Source: Novosphingobium sp. G106 (GTDB taxonomy: Bacteria > Pseudomonadota > Alphaproteobacteria > Sphingomonadales > Sphingomonadaceae). From it: DNA of 64,000 nucleotides. Shown here piece by piece: positions 9,064 through 19,575 of the stretch. The position numbers and the translations under genes are program-made. Below the pieces are notes generated by a model. That model made no database searches. It was not told where the DNA came from and worked only from the letters and a program-made list of their open reading frames with translations. The stretch lies in contig NZ_JAHOOZ010000001.1 in NCBI RefSeq assembly GCF_019075875.1, forward strand, positions 5,584,001 through 5,648,000, written 5' to 3'. The first letter of the stretch is position 1. Each line of letters starts with the position of its first letter.

Positions 9064-10352
9064 ACGATTGAGAAGCTCTGGTAGTTGAGGTTGAGCCCCG
9101 GACTCACTTCGGCGAACTGGATCTGCTGGGCCGATCCGGTCCCGTCGGGGTCGTAAAACACCTGGCCGGTCGCGGAATTGTAGATGATCCGATCGGTCGA
9201 ATCGTGCGCATCGGCACCGGTGTAGAAGGCTGAGGAAGCCAAGGTTCCAGTGCTGCGCAGCGCGGTGAAGATCGAATTCTCGAGCATGATGCGATCCTGA
9301 CCGACGGTGAAGTCGGTGATCTTGTCGATGTTGCCGTTGCCGAGCGCGCTGTCGAAATAGAACCGATCGGTGCCGGTGCCGCCGGTGAGAATGTCTCTCC
9401 CCAGCCCGCCGTAGAGATAGTCGCTGCCGTCGCCGCCATTGATCGTGTCGTTGCCGCCGTGGCCATAGAGACGATCGTTGCCACCGAGCCCGTTATAGGT
9501 GTCGGCCGATTCCGTGCCGTGCCAAGTGTCCGCCCGCGATGTGCCCTGGGTGGGCGCCGGAGTAGGCGTAGGGGTCGGAGTAGGTGTCGGGGTTGGCGTG
9601 GGGGTCGGCGTTGGCGTTGGGGTGGGTGTGCCCGAGCCCAATGCCGGATCGATCCAATCAAGCTTGACGTTGTTCGACCCGATGGTGACCGTGCTCGTCG
9701 TCGCGACGTGGCTCGTGTCGGAGAAGGTGACCGAATAGGTCCCCGCCGCCAGATCGAGCTGATAACCGCCGCCGGCTTCGGTCAGGACCGTCGAGGTCCC
9801 GCCGGTGGCGGTGTTGGTGATCTTGACCGTGGCGCCCGCGAGGCCTTCGCCTATGTCGTAGAAGTGGTCGCCATCGAGATCGTCGAAGGCGACGCCGACG
9901 AGGAAAGGGTTGCCTGCGGTGCGCGCGAAGTCTTCCGTGACCATGGCCGCGTTCCAGCCCTGGAACTCGCCTATCTCGAAGCCGATGCCGATCTCGCGGT
10001 AGGTCGTGTTGAGGATGTTCGCGCGGTGGCCGGCCGAATTCATCAGGTTGGTGTGCAGCAGCAGCACCTCGTCCTGGTAGCCGTCGGGCGCCCGCGTGCT
10101 GGCCCAGGCGATGTTCTCACCCCAGGACCACGAGCCCGAGAAGGTAAAGCCCGCCGCGGTCATCCGCTGGCCGGCGTCCGATCCGCCCGATCCGGTGTGC
10201 GAGAAGGTGTCCGTATCGAGCATCCACTTGCTGTGGACCTCGCCCGCCGTGTTCAGGTTGCTGTCGAAGGCCAGCGGCGCTGCGCCAACCTTGGCGCGGT
10301 CCGCATTGATGAGTTCGAGCATGTACTGCTCGGAGGCGCTAGCTTGCGTCAT
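9060..10352 (-). CDS. Secreted CAP-domain protein with C-terminal RTX repeats
   Basis: A 430-residue mosaic. Residues 1-140 form a CAP/SCP domain (HSKWMLDTDTFSHTGSGG, then GENIAW). Next comes a beta-sandwich segment of the SdrD-B/carboxypeptidase-regulatory type (GVAFDDLDGDHFYDIGEG), a Thr-Pro dipeptide linker of about 13 units, several calcium-binding RTX nonapeptides (GGNDRLYGHGGNDTINGGDG) and a C-terminal M10/serralysin-type region. No N-terminal signal peptide; RTX repeats and a hydrophobic C-terminus indicate type I secretion, but no ABC exporter is in the window. Function of bacterial CAP domains is mostly unknown. The upstream region carries repeated small palindromes. Ends overlap tail to tail with the preceding gene. 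Confidence 0.85.
   Translation of the reverse strand: MTQASASEQYMLELINADRAKVGAAPLAFDSNLNTAGEVHSKWMLDTDTFSHTGSGGSDAGQRMTAAGFTFSGSWSWGENIAWASTRAPDGYQDEVLLLHTNLMNSAGHRANILNTTYREIGIGFEIGEFQGWNAAMVTEDFARTAGNPFLVGVAFDDLDGDHFYDIGEGLAGATVKITNTATGGTSTVLTEAGGGYQLDLAAGTYSVTFSDTSHVATTSTVTIGSNNVKLDWIDPALGSGTPTPTPTPTPTPTPTPTPTPTPTPAPTQGTSRADTWHGTESADTYNGLGGNDRLYGHGGNDTINGGDGSDYLYGGLGRDILTGGTGTDRFYFDSALGNGNIDKITDFTVGQDRIMLENSIFTALRSTGTLASSAFYTGADAHDSTDRIIYNSATGQVFYDPDGTGSAQQIQFAEVSPGLNLNYQSFSIV
9562..9630 (+). repeat. Degenerate hexamer repeat encoding a Thr-Pro linker
   Basis: About eleven copies of GTNGGN in tandem. On the minus strand they encode the Thr-Pro dipeptide run of the CAP-RTX protein. Third positions vary between copies, so selection on the protein rather than recent slippage is the simpler explanation. 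Confidence 0.8.
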
Positions 10353-10645
10353 GCCGATCCATGAATAAGAGTTAGTGCTTGGAAAAGAGTCCCCGCATCC
10401 CGATGCGGGATTTCCAGCAGATAAGTGATCATGGCAATGACATGTCGCCGAAGTGTTACTTCGGTGCGTTATCCCGACATTAACCAGGATGAGTGGTTAT
10501 TTTCATCGGATGAACTGAAGGCTGAGGGTAAGGAGCCTCCAAGTGTTCACTTCGTAACTCTTATCTGTCCAATATGATATAATCTTATTTCATAACGGCT
10601 TGGCGGCGGGAGCAGGTTCGGCTGGTCCCACCGCAGCTTCGGGCG
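10353..10645. promoter_or_regulatory. Intergenic region with small palindromes upstream of CAP-RTX gene
   Basis: Nearly 300 bases without a gene. It holds a CCCGCATC/GATGCGGG inverted repeat at 10392-10409 and a CCGAAGT/ACTTCGG inverted repeat at 10448-10464. A near copy of the core of the second one, AAGTGTTCACTTCG, lies at 10541-10554. A TATAAT hexamer is at 10578-10583 on the plus strand, where no gene follows. The repeated AAGTGTT-ACTTCG element could be an operator for the CAP-RTX gene; this is inference. Confidence 0.4.
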
Positions 10646-11128
10646 TCACGGATTGACTGCGAGGTCCGCGAATGTCGCCGCCGCGCCCTGGGCAAACCGC
10701 CGGTTCGCTTCGTCGGCCGCGGCCAGCATGTCCCGCAGCTTCTTCTTGAAGGCGCCGGCGTCGTACCCGCTGTCGAGAAGCAGCTGGAGCTTGATCCGCT
10801 GGCGCGGATTTACGCCTTGCGGCAAGGGAGGCAATTGGCCGAGCCGCTGCAGCGTGAGCCGAGCCGCACGCTCCGCGCCCGGCGTCGCGCCGATGAGCAC
10901 GATGTCCATGGCGCGTCCGTCTTCGCCGCGACGGAACAGCGCCGTCGTGATGCCGGTCAGGCCGTTCGGCTCGACCATGACCTCGGAGGTCCGGGCATTG
11001 ACCGCGCCGACTCAGGCATCGACCCTCGCCGGAGGTACGCTGCGCTGGGGCACTTCGGCCAGCAGCGGCGACGCATGGAATAGCGCTGCCGAAGCGAGCA
11101 GAACGATGCTGTTGTAGATCCTACGCAT
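10646..11128 (-). pseudogene. Exported TonB C-terminal-like protein with an in-frame stop
   Basis: Starting at the ATG at 11128 behind an AGAGGAT site, the frame encodes a clear signal peptide (SIVLLASAALFHASPLLA) and then hits TGA at codon 39 (11012-11014). The same frame then continues for more than 120 codons. The continuation (GRAMDIVLIGATPG, then LPPLPQGVNPRQRIKLQLLL) follows the pattern of TonB-family C-terminal domains, in which a dGr-dv-v strand is followed by a proline-rich turn and a last strand. Either a real nonsense mutation or a base error; an internal start at 10978 would lack the signal peptide. Confidence 0.5.
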
Positions 11129-11188
11129 GTCGGATCCTCTCTTTTCCGAATAGGGGAAATGGGCGCCGGAGAGTTCCAGCGCCCAAGT

Positions 11189-11401
11189 TCAGGCCGAAAG
11201 CGCGTGGACGTCGGCCGCCTTCAGCATCTTGCCGCCGATGGCCCAGTCGCCCTGCTTGAATTCGCGGACCCGCACCCAGGTGACCTGGCGCATGGCCTCG
11301 CCTTCGACCTTGATCATCGCATCGGTGACCCCGGCGATGAGGTCGCGCTTCTGCGCGGGGGTGAACACGTCTTCGATGACGTCGATAGTAACGAGCGGCA
11401 T
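11189..11401 (-). CDS. 4-oxalocrotonate tautomerase-like protein
   Basis: A 70-residue protein starting Met-Pro; removal of Met would expose the catalytic Pro1 of the tautomerase superfamily. The segment [21 protein letters not shown] fits the first helix of the family, and length matches the small tautomerases. These enzymes tautomerise 2-hydroxymuconate or related enols, or serve as promiscuous hydratases. It stands alone between the broken TonB-like gene and the divergent CadC-like regulator, so no pathway can be assigned. Confidence 0.82.
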   Translation of the reverse strand: MPLVTIDVIEDVFTPAQKRDLIAGVTDAMIKVEGEAMRQVTWVRVREFKQGDWAIGGKMLKAADVHALSA

Positions 11402-11540
11402 GTTTCGATTCCTTCGCTTCGACTGTCGCCGACCACCGGCAACACCGTCATGAGTCCAGATAGAGGAGCGGCGAAATCGATGCTTGAAGGTGATCTGGAG
11501 ATTTCATGGAGATTGCGCGAACGTGCTATGGGCCGCGGCC

Positions 11541-13101
11541 ATGTCCTACCGGATCGGCGAAACGGAACTTGATCCCCTGAAATTCGAACTGCGGCGCGCG
11601 GGAAATGCGGTCGCGGTCGAGCCGCAGGTGCTCGGGTTGTTGCTTTATCTGGTCGAGAACCGCGATCGCCTGATAACCAAGGACGAAATCGTCGACCGCA
11701 TCTGGAAGGGACGCATCGTCTCGGATTCCGCGGTCACCAGCCGGGTAAAGTCGGCCAGGCAGGCGCTGGGTGACGATGGCCGCGAGCAGCGGTTGATTCG
11801 CACGGTCCACGGCAAGGGCTACCGCTTCGTCGGCGAAGTGGAGCGACCTGGCCAACTCGTCGTATCGACACCCGAACCGACGCCCCCGTCCGAACTGGTC
11901 CCCGAAGCCTCGACCAGCAAGCCTTCGATCGCCGTCCTGCCTTTCGAGATGATCGGCGACGATCCGCAGGCCTCGCTGATCGCCGACGCCTTCCCCCACG
12001 AAGTGATCGCCGAGCTGTCGCGGCTGCGCTGGCTCTTCGTCATCGCGCGCAGTTCCTCGTTCCGCTTTCGCCACCCTGCGCCCGACGTGCGCCGCATCGG
12101 CGACATCCTCGGCGTTCGCTACTGCCTGTCGGGCAGCGTCGCGATGGAACAGGGGCGCATGCTGCTGACCGTCGAACTGGCCGAGACCCGGACCGGCGGT
12201 GTGATCTGGGCCGATCACTATTCGGCCACTGCCAATATGATCCACGAGGTGCGTGCCGAGATCCTGGCTGCGATCAGCACTGCGATGGAGATCCACATCC
12301 CCCCTGCGCGAGGCGCAGAACGCGCGGCTGAGATCGCCCGAAGACCTCGATGCCTGGTCGGCCTATCATGTCGGGCTGCAGCACGCCTATCGGTTCAACC
12401 AGCGTGACAACGCCTATGCGCTCGCCATGTTCGAGCGGGCGATCGCCAGGGAGCCCGGCTTCGGGCGGGCCCATGCGGGACTGTCCTTCGCCCATTTCCA
12501 GAACGCGTTCCTGAGCTATGTGCCCGATACCAAGGCGGCCGCGCAGGAAGCGCGCAGGGCGGCCGAGCGCGCGCTCGAGATCGACGTGCTCGATCCGTTC
12601 GCCAACTTCACGTTCGGGCGATCGCTGTGGCTCGACGACAAGGTCGAGACCAGCCTGCGGTGGCTCGACCGGTCGATCGCGCTGTCGCCGAACTATGCTC
12701 AGGGCCGCTATGCCAAGGCCTGGGCCGAAACGCTGCTGGGGCACGGCGAGGTGGGGCAGTCGCAGGCGGATGCGGCGATGTCGCTCAGTCCGATCGACCC
12801 GATGCTCTACGCCATGCTGGCGACGCGCGCGCTGACGCATCTGATCCGCGGTGAGAGCGCCACGGCCGCCTGCTGGGGCGACGAAGCCGCGCAGTCGCCC
12901 GGCGCGCACGGGCTGATCGCGCTGATCGCCGCGGTGTGCCAGGTGATCAACGGCGACATGAACAAGGCTCAGGCCTGGGTGCAGACCGCCAAAATGCGTG
13001 ATCCGAATGTCAGCCAGACACGGTTTTTCGCGGCGTTTCCTTTCGCCGACGGCGACACCAGGAACTGTATCGCCACGGCCCTGACGCGGCTGGGTGTCTG
13101 A
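11541..13101 (+). CDS. CadC/HilA-like winged-helix regulator with TPR domain, frameshifted
   Basis: About 519 residues once one base is removed. The N-terminus is an OmpR-type winged helix (ITKDEIVDRIWKGRIVSDSAV, HGKGYRFVGEV). The middle starts with the KPSIAVLPFEMIGDDP segment typical of TolB-N/adenylate-cyclase-associated domains, and the C-terminal half is a series of TPR-like helices. No membrane segment separates the parts, so it is HilA-like rather than CadC-like in topology. The frame breaks at the six-C run 12299-12304; five Cs give the continuous segment HIPLREAQNARL. The start is taken at the ATG of MSYRIGETELD, which begins the DNA-binding domain. Target genes unknown. Confidence 0.75.
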
Positions 13102-13168
13102 CCGCCGGACCATCCCCCAAGGGTCGGCTCACTGGCTCGCTTCAATCTGATCTGAAGGGTTTACAACG

Positions 13169-13861
13169 ATGGCTCTTTCGCTGTTTCTCGCCGCCGCTGC
13201 TGCGATCGGTGTGACCGACAACCCTTGCCTGGCTCCTCTCCCGGTGTCGGCCGATTGGGCCGATCTGTGCCGCTATCACGCCGACAATACCCGCCTGAAG
13301 ACCTTGCCGAAGGCAGAGCGCGACATCGTATTCATCGGCGATTCGATTACCGCAGGCTGGGCGGCGGCCAATCCCGCATTCTACCGGGATGGGCGGATCA
13401 ACCGCGGGATCGGCGGCCAGACGACGCAGCAGATGCTGCTGCGCTTTCCGCAGGATGTGCTCGCGCTGAAGCCGCGGGTGGTCCACATCATGGCCGGAAC
13501 CAACGACGTCGCGGGCAATGCGGGGCCGACGACGCTCGAAGCGATCGAGGGCAACATCACTGCGATGGTCGTGCTGGCGAAAGCCGCCGGCATCAAGGTG
13601 ATTCTCGCCTCGACCCCGCCGGCGAGCCATTTCCAATGGTCGCCGACGCTGCATCCGGCCCCGGTGATCGCCGCGCTCAACGAGCGGCTTCGTCGGCTTG
13701 CCGCAAGGGAGCGGGTCACTTTTGTCGACTACGGCAAGGCGCTGGCTACCCCCGACGGCACGCTGCGGCCGGACTTTACGGTCGACGGCACCCATCTCAA
13801 TGCTGCCGGCTATGCCGCGATCGAACCCAGCCTCAGCCGGGCCCTGACTGCCGCCCGCTGA
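13169..13861 (+). CDS. Secreted SGNH/GDSL-family hydrolase
   Basis: A 230-residue lipase/esterase-like protein with an N-terminal hydrophobic export signal. It has all the SGNH blocks: block I FIGDSITAGW with the nucleophile Ser, a Gly in NRGIGGQTT, block III GTNDV with Asn, and block V DGTHLN with the catalytic Asp-His pair. It probably acts on acyl esters in the periplasm, for example acylated glycans. No operon partner is obvious; it lies 67 bases after the regulator gene and its own ribosome-binding site is weak. Confidence 0.85.
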   Translation: MALSLFLAAAAAIGVTDNPCLAPLPVSADWADLCRYHADNTRLKTLPKAERDIVFIGDSITAGWAAANPAFYRDGRINRGIGGQTTQQMLLRFPQDVLALKPRVVHIMAGTNDVAGNAGPTTLEAIEGNITAMVVLAKAAGIKVILASTPPASHFQWSPTLHPAPVIAALNERLRRLAARERVTFVDYGKALATPDGTLRPDFTVDGTHLNAAGYAAIEPSLSRALTAAR

Positions 13862-13992
13862 GCCGGCGCGATCCCGCAATCGTCATTACGCTAATGTGAC
13901 GGCCAGAAGTTGCATCTTGCAACCTAGCGCTCGCTCGACCATTATGCTGCGATGCACAATTATTCTTTCTATGCCCTGCGGACGGGTGAACT

Positions 13993-14292
13993 ATGAGCGA
14001 AACCCGACTGAAGCTGATGGAGGCGATCGCCCGCAAGCAGACGGTAGAGGCTCGCTATAATGGCGATCTCATCAAGCTTGCCCCGCACATGCTGTTCGAA
14101 CGGCACGGCGACCTATTCGTCAGCGCGCTGAACATGAGCAAGACTTGGCGCAGCGACGACGAGCGGCGCTTGGGGCAGTTCAAGCTTGCGGGCCTGGGCT
14201 CGACCGAACTGCTCGATGAAAGCTTCGATCCGCTGCCGTCCTATCAGCCCACCGTGCCCCGTTCGGACGATGCGCTGATCCTCGCGATCTAG
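13993..14292 (+). CDS. Small conserved protein of unknown function
   Basis: A 99-residue soluble protein (MSETRLKLMEAIARKQTVEA at the start). The opening helix followed by short strands that read AHMLF-ERHGDLFVSAL recalls the WYL-type sensor fold, but the match is weak and I do not assign a function. GGGTGAACT precedes the ATG. Isolated gene between the GDSL hydrolase and an opposite-strand small secreted protein. Confidence 0.6.
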   Translation: MSETRLKLMEAIARKQTVEARYNGDLIKLAPHMLFERHGDLFVSALNMSKTWRSDDERRLGQFKLAGLGSTELLDESFDPLPSYQPTVPRSDDALILAI

Positions 14293-14313
14293 GCGCGCTC
14301 CGGGTCCTGTTAT

Positions 14314-14664
14314 TCAGTCGCAGGCCGAATAGTCGCCCGCGCGGCAGGCGGCGACGGCGCGGCGCCAGCGCGCCATGTCGCGCTCGTACTGCGCGCGATC
14401 GCGGGCGTAGCCGTTCATGGCGCGCCGGTGGTCGCTCGACGAGTATTCGCGGTCGGCATCGTAGGCACGCCAGCCTTCGGCATAGCGCGCGTCGCGTTCG
14501 CGTACCCGCGCGGCTTCCTGGAGATTGAGCTGGCGGATGATCTCGCGGTCGCGCGCCCGCGCGGCGGCGCTGCGCATGGCCGGATCATGCGGATCGTCGG
14601 CCCAGGCGGTAGCCGGCATCATAGCGGCGACAAGCGCCGCGCAAACCATCGGATTGACCCTCAT
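14314..14664 (-). CDS. Small exported Arg-rich hypothetical protein
   Basis: About 116 residues. A signal peptide ending at ATAWA is followed by a charged, helical body rich in Arg, Asp, Tyr and Ala (DREIIRQLNLQEAARVRERD) with two Cys at the C-terminus. An in-frame ATG 17 codons earlier exists, but AGGGAAC lies before the ATG at 14664 and the export signal begins there. Resembles periplasmic small proteins of unknown role in sphingomonads. Confidence 0.6.
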   Translation of the reverse strand: MRVNPMVCAALVAAMMPATAWADDPHDPAMRSAAARARDREIIRQLNLQEAARVRERDARYAEGWRAYDADREYSSSDHRRAMNGYARDRAQYERDMARWRRAVAACRAGDYSACD

Positions 14665-15045
14665 CGTTGTTCCCTCGCGTACCCATTTCCCGAATATCAA
14701 GGGGATAGGCCGCACAGCAAATCGAATGCGTTAAAGGGTTTCCCGCTCGCCGCTTGCGACGGGCGTTCTGCCGCAGTTCTTGCTGGCTCTTGACCGCGCG
14801 AGCGGGATTCGCTTCACCGGAGGCTGGCAATCGCGATCTGAAAGCGAATTTCGACAATGGCTAGGGCGGGGGTGACGATCGAGGACGATGTTGCCATCGG
14901 TGCGGGCAGACGCGGCGCGGCGATCCAGTCGAATTGCGCGTCACGCTGGGATCGGTGGCCACGCGCAACGTCGAGGATGGCCGCCTCGTGACGGGCAATT
15001 TCGCCGTTCCCCATTTTCAGTTCCTTCGCATGGCGGGCCGAGATT
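14665..15045. other. Intergenic region holding a possible gene remnant
   Basis: About 380 bases between the small secreted protein and the first intact acyltransferase. The left half shows nothing I can support. The right half holds the fragment described at 14857-15068. Confidence 0.4.
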
Positions 15046-15068
15046 ATGTCACTTACTCCAATCGATGA
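14857..15068 (+). pseudogene. Possible remnant of a hexapeptide-repeat acyltransferase
   Basis: The frame from 14857 encodes GVTIEDDVAIGAG, a left-handed-beta-helix hexapeptide signature. A different frame then encodes LGSVATRNVEDGRLVTGNFA, which looks like the last coil and tail of the same kind of enzyme, and ends at TGA 15066-15068 inside the next gene's start. The two pieces need a frame change near 14896-14945. I read this as a decayed or error-split acyltransferase whose end was translationally coupled to the next gene. Confidence 0.35.
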
Positions 15069-15735
15069 TCTCGCAGCGCTGTTGAAGATCGACCGGGATG
15101 CGCTTGAGCGTGCGGTGCCCGGTATCGAGAGGCTGCTGTCGGACGAGCGCCTGTTCGGGCTACTGCCGTTGATCGCCGCCAGCGCCCGGCGCGAGTCCAC
15201 CGAGGTCGAAGCCGATCTGGCCATCCGCGAACAGATCCTACGCTATCACGCCACGGAACTGATGACCGATCGCGAGCGGGCGGCTTTCCTGGGTCTGCCC
15301 GAGGGTTGCCGCATCCGCGAACGCGCCAAGATCCTCGCGCCCGAGAAATTCGTCTGCGGGAAGAACGTCTGGATCGGCGAAGGCGCCGTGCTCGATGCCC
15401 AGGGCGGGCTCACCGTTGGCGACTCCACCCAGATCGGGCTCGGAGTCATGGTCTGGACCCACACGAGCCACCTCCAGGCGATCCGCGGAGAGACCGGCAC
15501 ATCGCGCAAGGGCATCGCATATATGCCGACGCATATCGGCAAGAACTGCTTCATCTCGGGGCCGTCGGTCATTTCCGCCGGCGTCACGATTGGCGACGGC
15601 GCCGTCATTTCGCCGATGACTTTCGTCGACCGCGATGTTGCCCCGCGCGAAGTCGTCAGCGGTCCGCTGTCGCTCAAGAAGCTGGAAAGGCGGATCGATG
15701 AGTTGGAGCGGCGCCTGGCCGAGTCCGAGAGCTGA
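15046..15735 (+). CDS. Hexapeptide-repeat (LbH) acyltransferase
   Basis: A 229-residue protein. Residues 1-85 are helical (DDLAALLKIDRDALERAVPG). From about residue 100 follow hexapeptide coils of a left-handed beta-helix (VCGKNVWIGEGAVLDAQGGL, HIGKNCFISGPSVISAGVTI) with a HTSHL loop, and the chain ends in a coiled tail. Enzymes of this class transfer acetyl or other acyl groups to sugars, often as trimers. It opens the amino-sugar cluster and is probably a sugar O- or N-acyltransferase. Acceptor not identifiable. Confidence 0.78.
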   Translation: MSLTPIDDLAALLKIDRDALERAVPGIERLLSDERLFGLLPLIAASARRESTEVEADLAIREQILRYHATELMTDRERAAFLGLPEGCRIRERAKILAPEKFVCGKNVWIGEGAVLDAQGGLTVGDSTQIGLGVMVWTHTSHLQAIRGETGTSRKGIAYMPTHIGKNCFISGPSVISAGVTIGDGAVISPMTFVDRDVAPREVVSGPLSLKKLERRIDELERRLAESES

Positions 15736-15868
15736 ATCCCGTTCAGATTCCCGCGCGCGATCGTTCCGATCGGCGAGAAAAACCGGTGTCGTACTGGTTC
15801 ATAGGTATGGTTAAGACTTTTTAAGGATGTTCCCCATAGGGATGTGACCCCGAAGGGGTAGCATCATC

Positions 15869-16909
15869 ATGATCAGAGTTGGTCTTTGTGGTTTGGGGTA
15901 CTGGGGCAAGAACTTGTTCCGGACCATATCGGGTAATCCGAATATCGAATTTGTCGGTGTCGCGGACGCCAAGGCCGAAACCCGCGATAAGCTGGCGGCA
16001 TCGCATCCCCATCTCAAGCTCTACGCAGATGCACTGGAACTGATCGCCGATCCCGAGATCGACGCGGTCGTGCTCGCGACGCCGGTCTCGTTCCACTACG
16101 CCCAGGCCAAGGCCGCACTCGATGCCGGCAAGCACGTGATGGTCGAAAAGCCGATGTGCACGACCAGCGCCGAGGCGGACGACCTGATCGCCCGCGCCGA
16201 GCGCCACGGCCTGACGCTGATGGCGGATCATACCTTCCTGTTTCATCCGGCCGTGCTCAAGCTGGGCGAACTGGTGCATTCGGGCGCGCTCGGGCAGATC
16301 AGCTACTTTGACTCGCAGCGTGTCAATCTCGGCCTGTTCCAGCCCGACGTGAACGTGCTCTGGGACCTCGCCCCGCACGACATCTCGATCATCGACTATC
16401 TGTTCGGCGGTGAGCCGGTCCATGTCGAAGCCTCGGGCTATTGCCACGTCAACCCGGGTTTCCCCGACATTGCCTACCTGACCTTCCACTACCCCAATTC
16501 GATGGTCGCCCACCTCAACCTCAGCTGGATGTCGCCGGTGAAGGTCCGTCGCATCGCGGTCGGCGGCAGCGACAAGATGGTCGTCTGGGACGACATGAAC
16601 CGCGAAGAGCCGATCAAGATCTACGACAGCGGCATCACCACGCACCCCCGCCAAGACCGTGAGATCATCCTGCCGTCCTACCGCATCGGCTCGGTTTCCT
16701 CGCCGCGCCTTGCCGGCAATGAGCCGCTCGTCGATGTCGTCGAGAACTTCCGCCAGGTCATTCTCGGCCAGGCCAAGCCGCGCTCGGACGGTCACGTCGG
16801 CCGCCGCGTCCTGCGCACGCTCGAAAGGGCCCAGGCCGCGCTCGACATCAGCCTGCGCCAGGTCGACGTGGCCATGGCCGACGCCTTCTACAGCATCGCC
16901 GCGGAATGA
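15869..16909 (+). CDS. Gfo/Idh/MocA-family sugar dehydrogenase
   Basis: A 346-residue NAD(P)-dependent dehydrogenase. The Rossmann motif GLGYWGKN lies near residue 8, and the family EKP motif (HVMVEKPMCTT) near residue 95. The HDISIIDYL segment places the usual catalytic His. Relatives such as WlbA/WbpB oxidise C3 of UDP-GlcNAc-derived uronic acids, which sets up transamination; the adjacent aminotransferases and acyltransferases fit this. The leader (15736-15868) contains a short CCCC/GGGG hairpin before the start. First gene of a run of six closely spaced or overlapping genes. Confidence 0.85.
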   Translation: MIRVGLCGLGYWGKNLFRTISGNPNIEFVGVADAKAETRDKLAASHPHLKLYADALELIADPEIDAVVLATPVSFHYAQAKAALDAGKHVMVEKPMCTTSAEADDLIARAERHGLTLMADHTFLFHPAVLKLGELVHSGALGQISYFDSQRVNLGLFQPDVNVLWDLAPHDISIIDYLFGGEPVHVEASGYCHVNPGFPDIAYLTFHYPNSMVAHLNLSWMSPVKVRRIAVGGSDKMVVWDDMNREEPIKIYDSGITTHPRQDREIILPSYRIGSVSSPRLAGNEPLVDVVENFRQVILGQAKPRSDGHVGRRVLRTLERAQAALDISLRQVDVAMADAFYSIAAE

Positions 16910-16910
16910 G

Positions 16911-19083
<2,173 letters not shown>

Positions 19084-19084
<1 letters not shown>

Positions 19085-19575
19085 TGCCGATCGCCGACAG
19101 CGTCAGTCTCCATCCCGAGGCGGTGATCTATCATCGCGATCTGGTGAACCTCTACGGCTGCACGATCGGCGCGGGGACGCGCATCGGCACATTCGTCGAG
19201 ATCCAGTCGGATGTCGAGATCGGCGCAATGTGCAAGATCCAGTCGCACGCCTTCCTCTGTTCGGGCGTGACGATCGAGGACGAGGTTTTCGTCGGCCACG
19301 GCGTCATGTTCACCAACGACCTCTATCCGGCCGCGACCAATGCCGACGGCAGCCTCCAGGGCGCTTCGGATTGGATCTGCCTTCCGACTCGTATCTGTCG
19401 CCGCGCCTCTATTGGCAGCGGCGCAACCATCCTGCCCGTGACCGTGGGCGAAGGCGCGCTCGTCGCGGCCGGCGCGGTCGTGACGCGGGACGTCCCTCCC
19501 TTTGCCATCGTCGCGGGCGTGCCCGCCAAGGTCGTTGGCGACACCCGTAAAGCGAAAGGCGCAAGCGCATGTTGA
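19084..19575 (+). CDS. Hexapeptide acyltransferase, sugar N-acetyltransferase type
   Basis: A 163-residue left-handed beta-helix protein resembling WbpD/FdtC-type N-acetyltransferases. Repeating coils are [20 protein letters not shown] and [20 protein letters not shown], and the C-terminal coil reads [20 protein letters not shown]. The HGVMFTND region corresponds to the active-site His-Asn loop of the family. Placed between the two aminotransferases and overlapping the second by seven bases, so it is the likely acylator of the newly formed amine. Confidence 0.88.

Noticed and set aside
9562..9630. Tandem hexamer array that could be taken for a variable-number repeat or CRISPR-like array
   Set aside because: Units are contiguous with no spacers and encode the Thr-Pro linker of a protein; third positions vary.
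10577..10584. TATAAT hexamer as a plus-strand promoter
   Set aside because: No -35 element at suitable distance and no plus-strand gene downstream; a chance match in AT-rich sequence.
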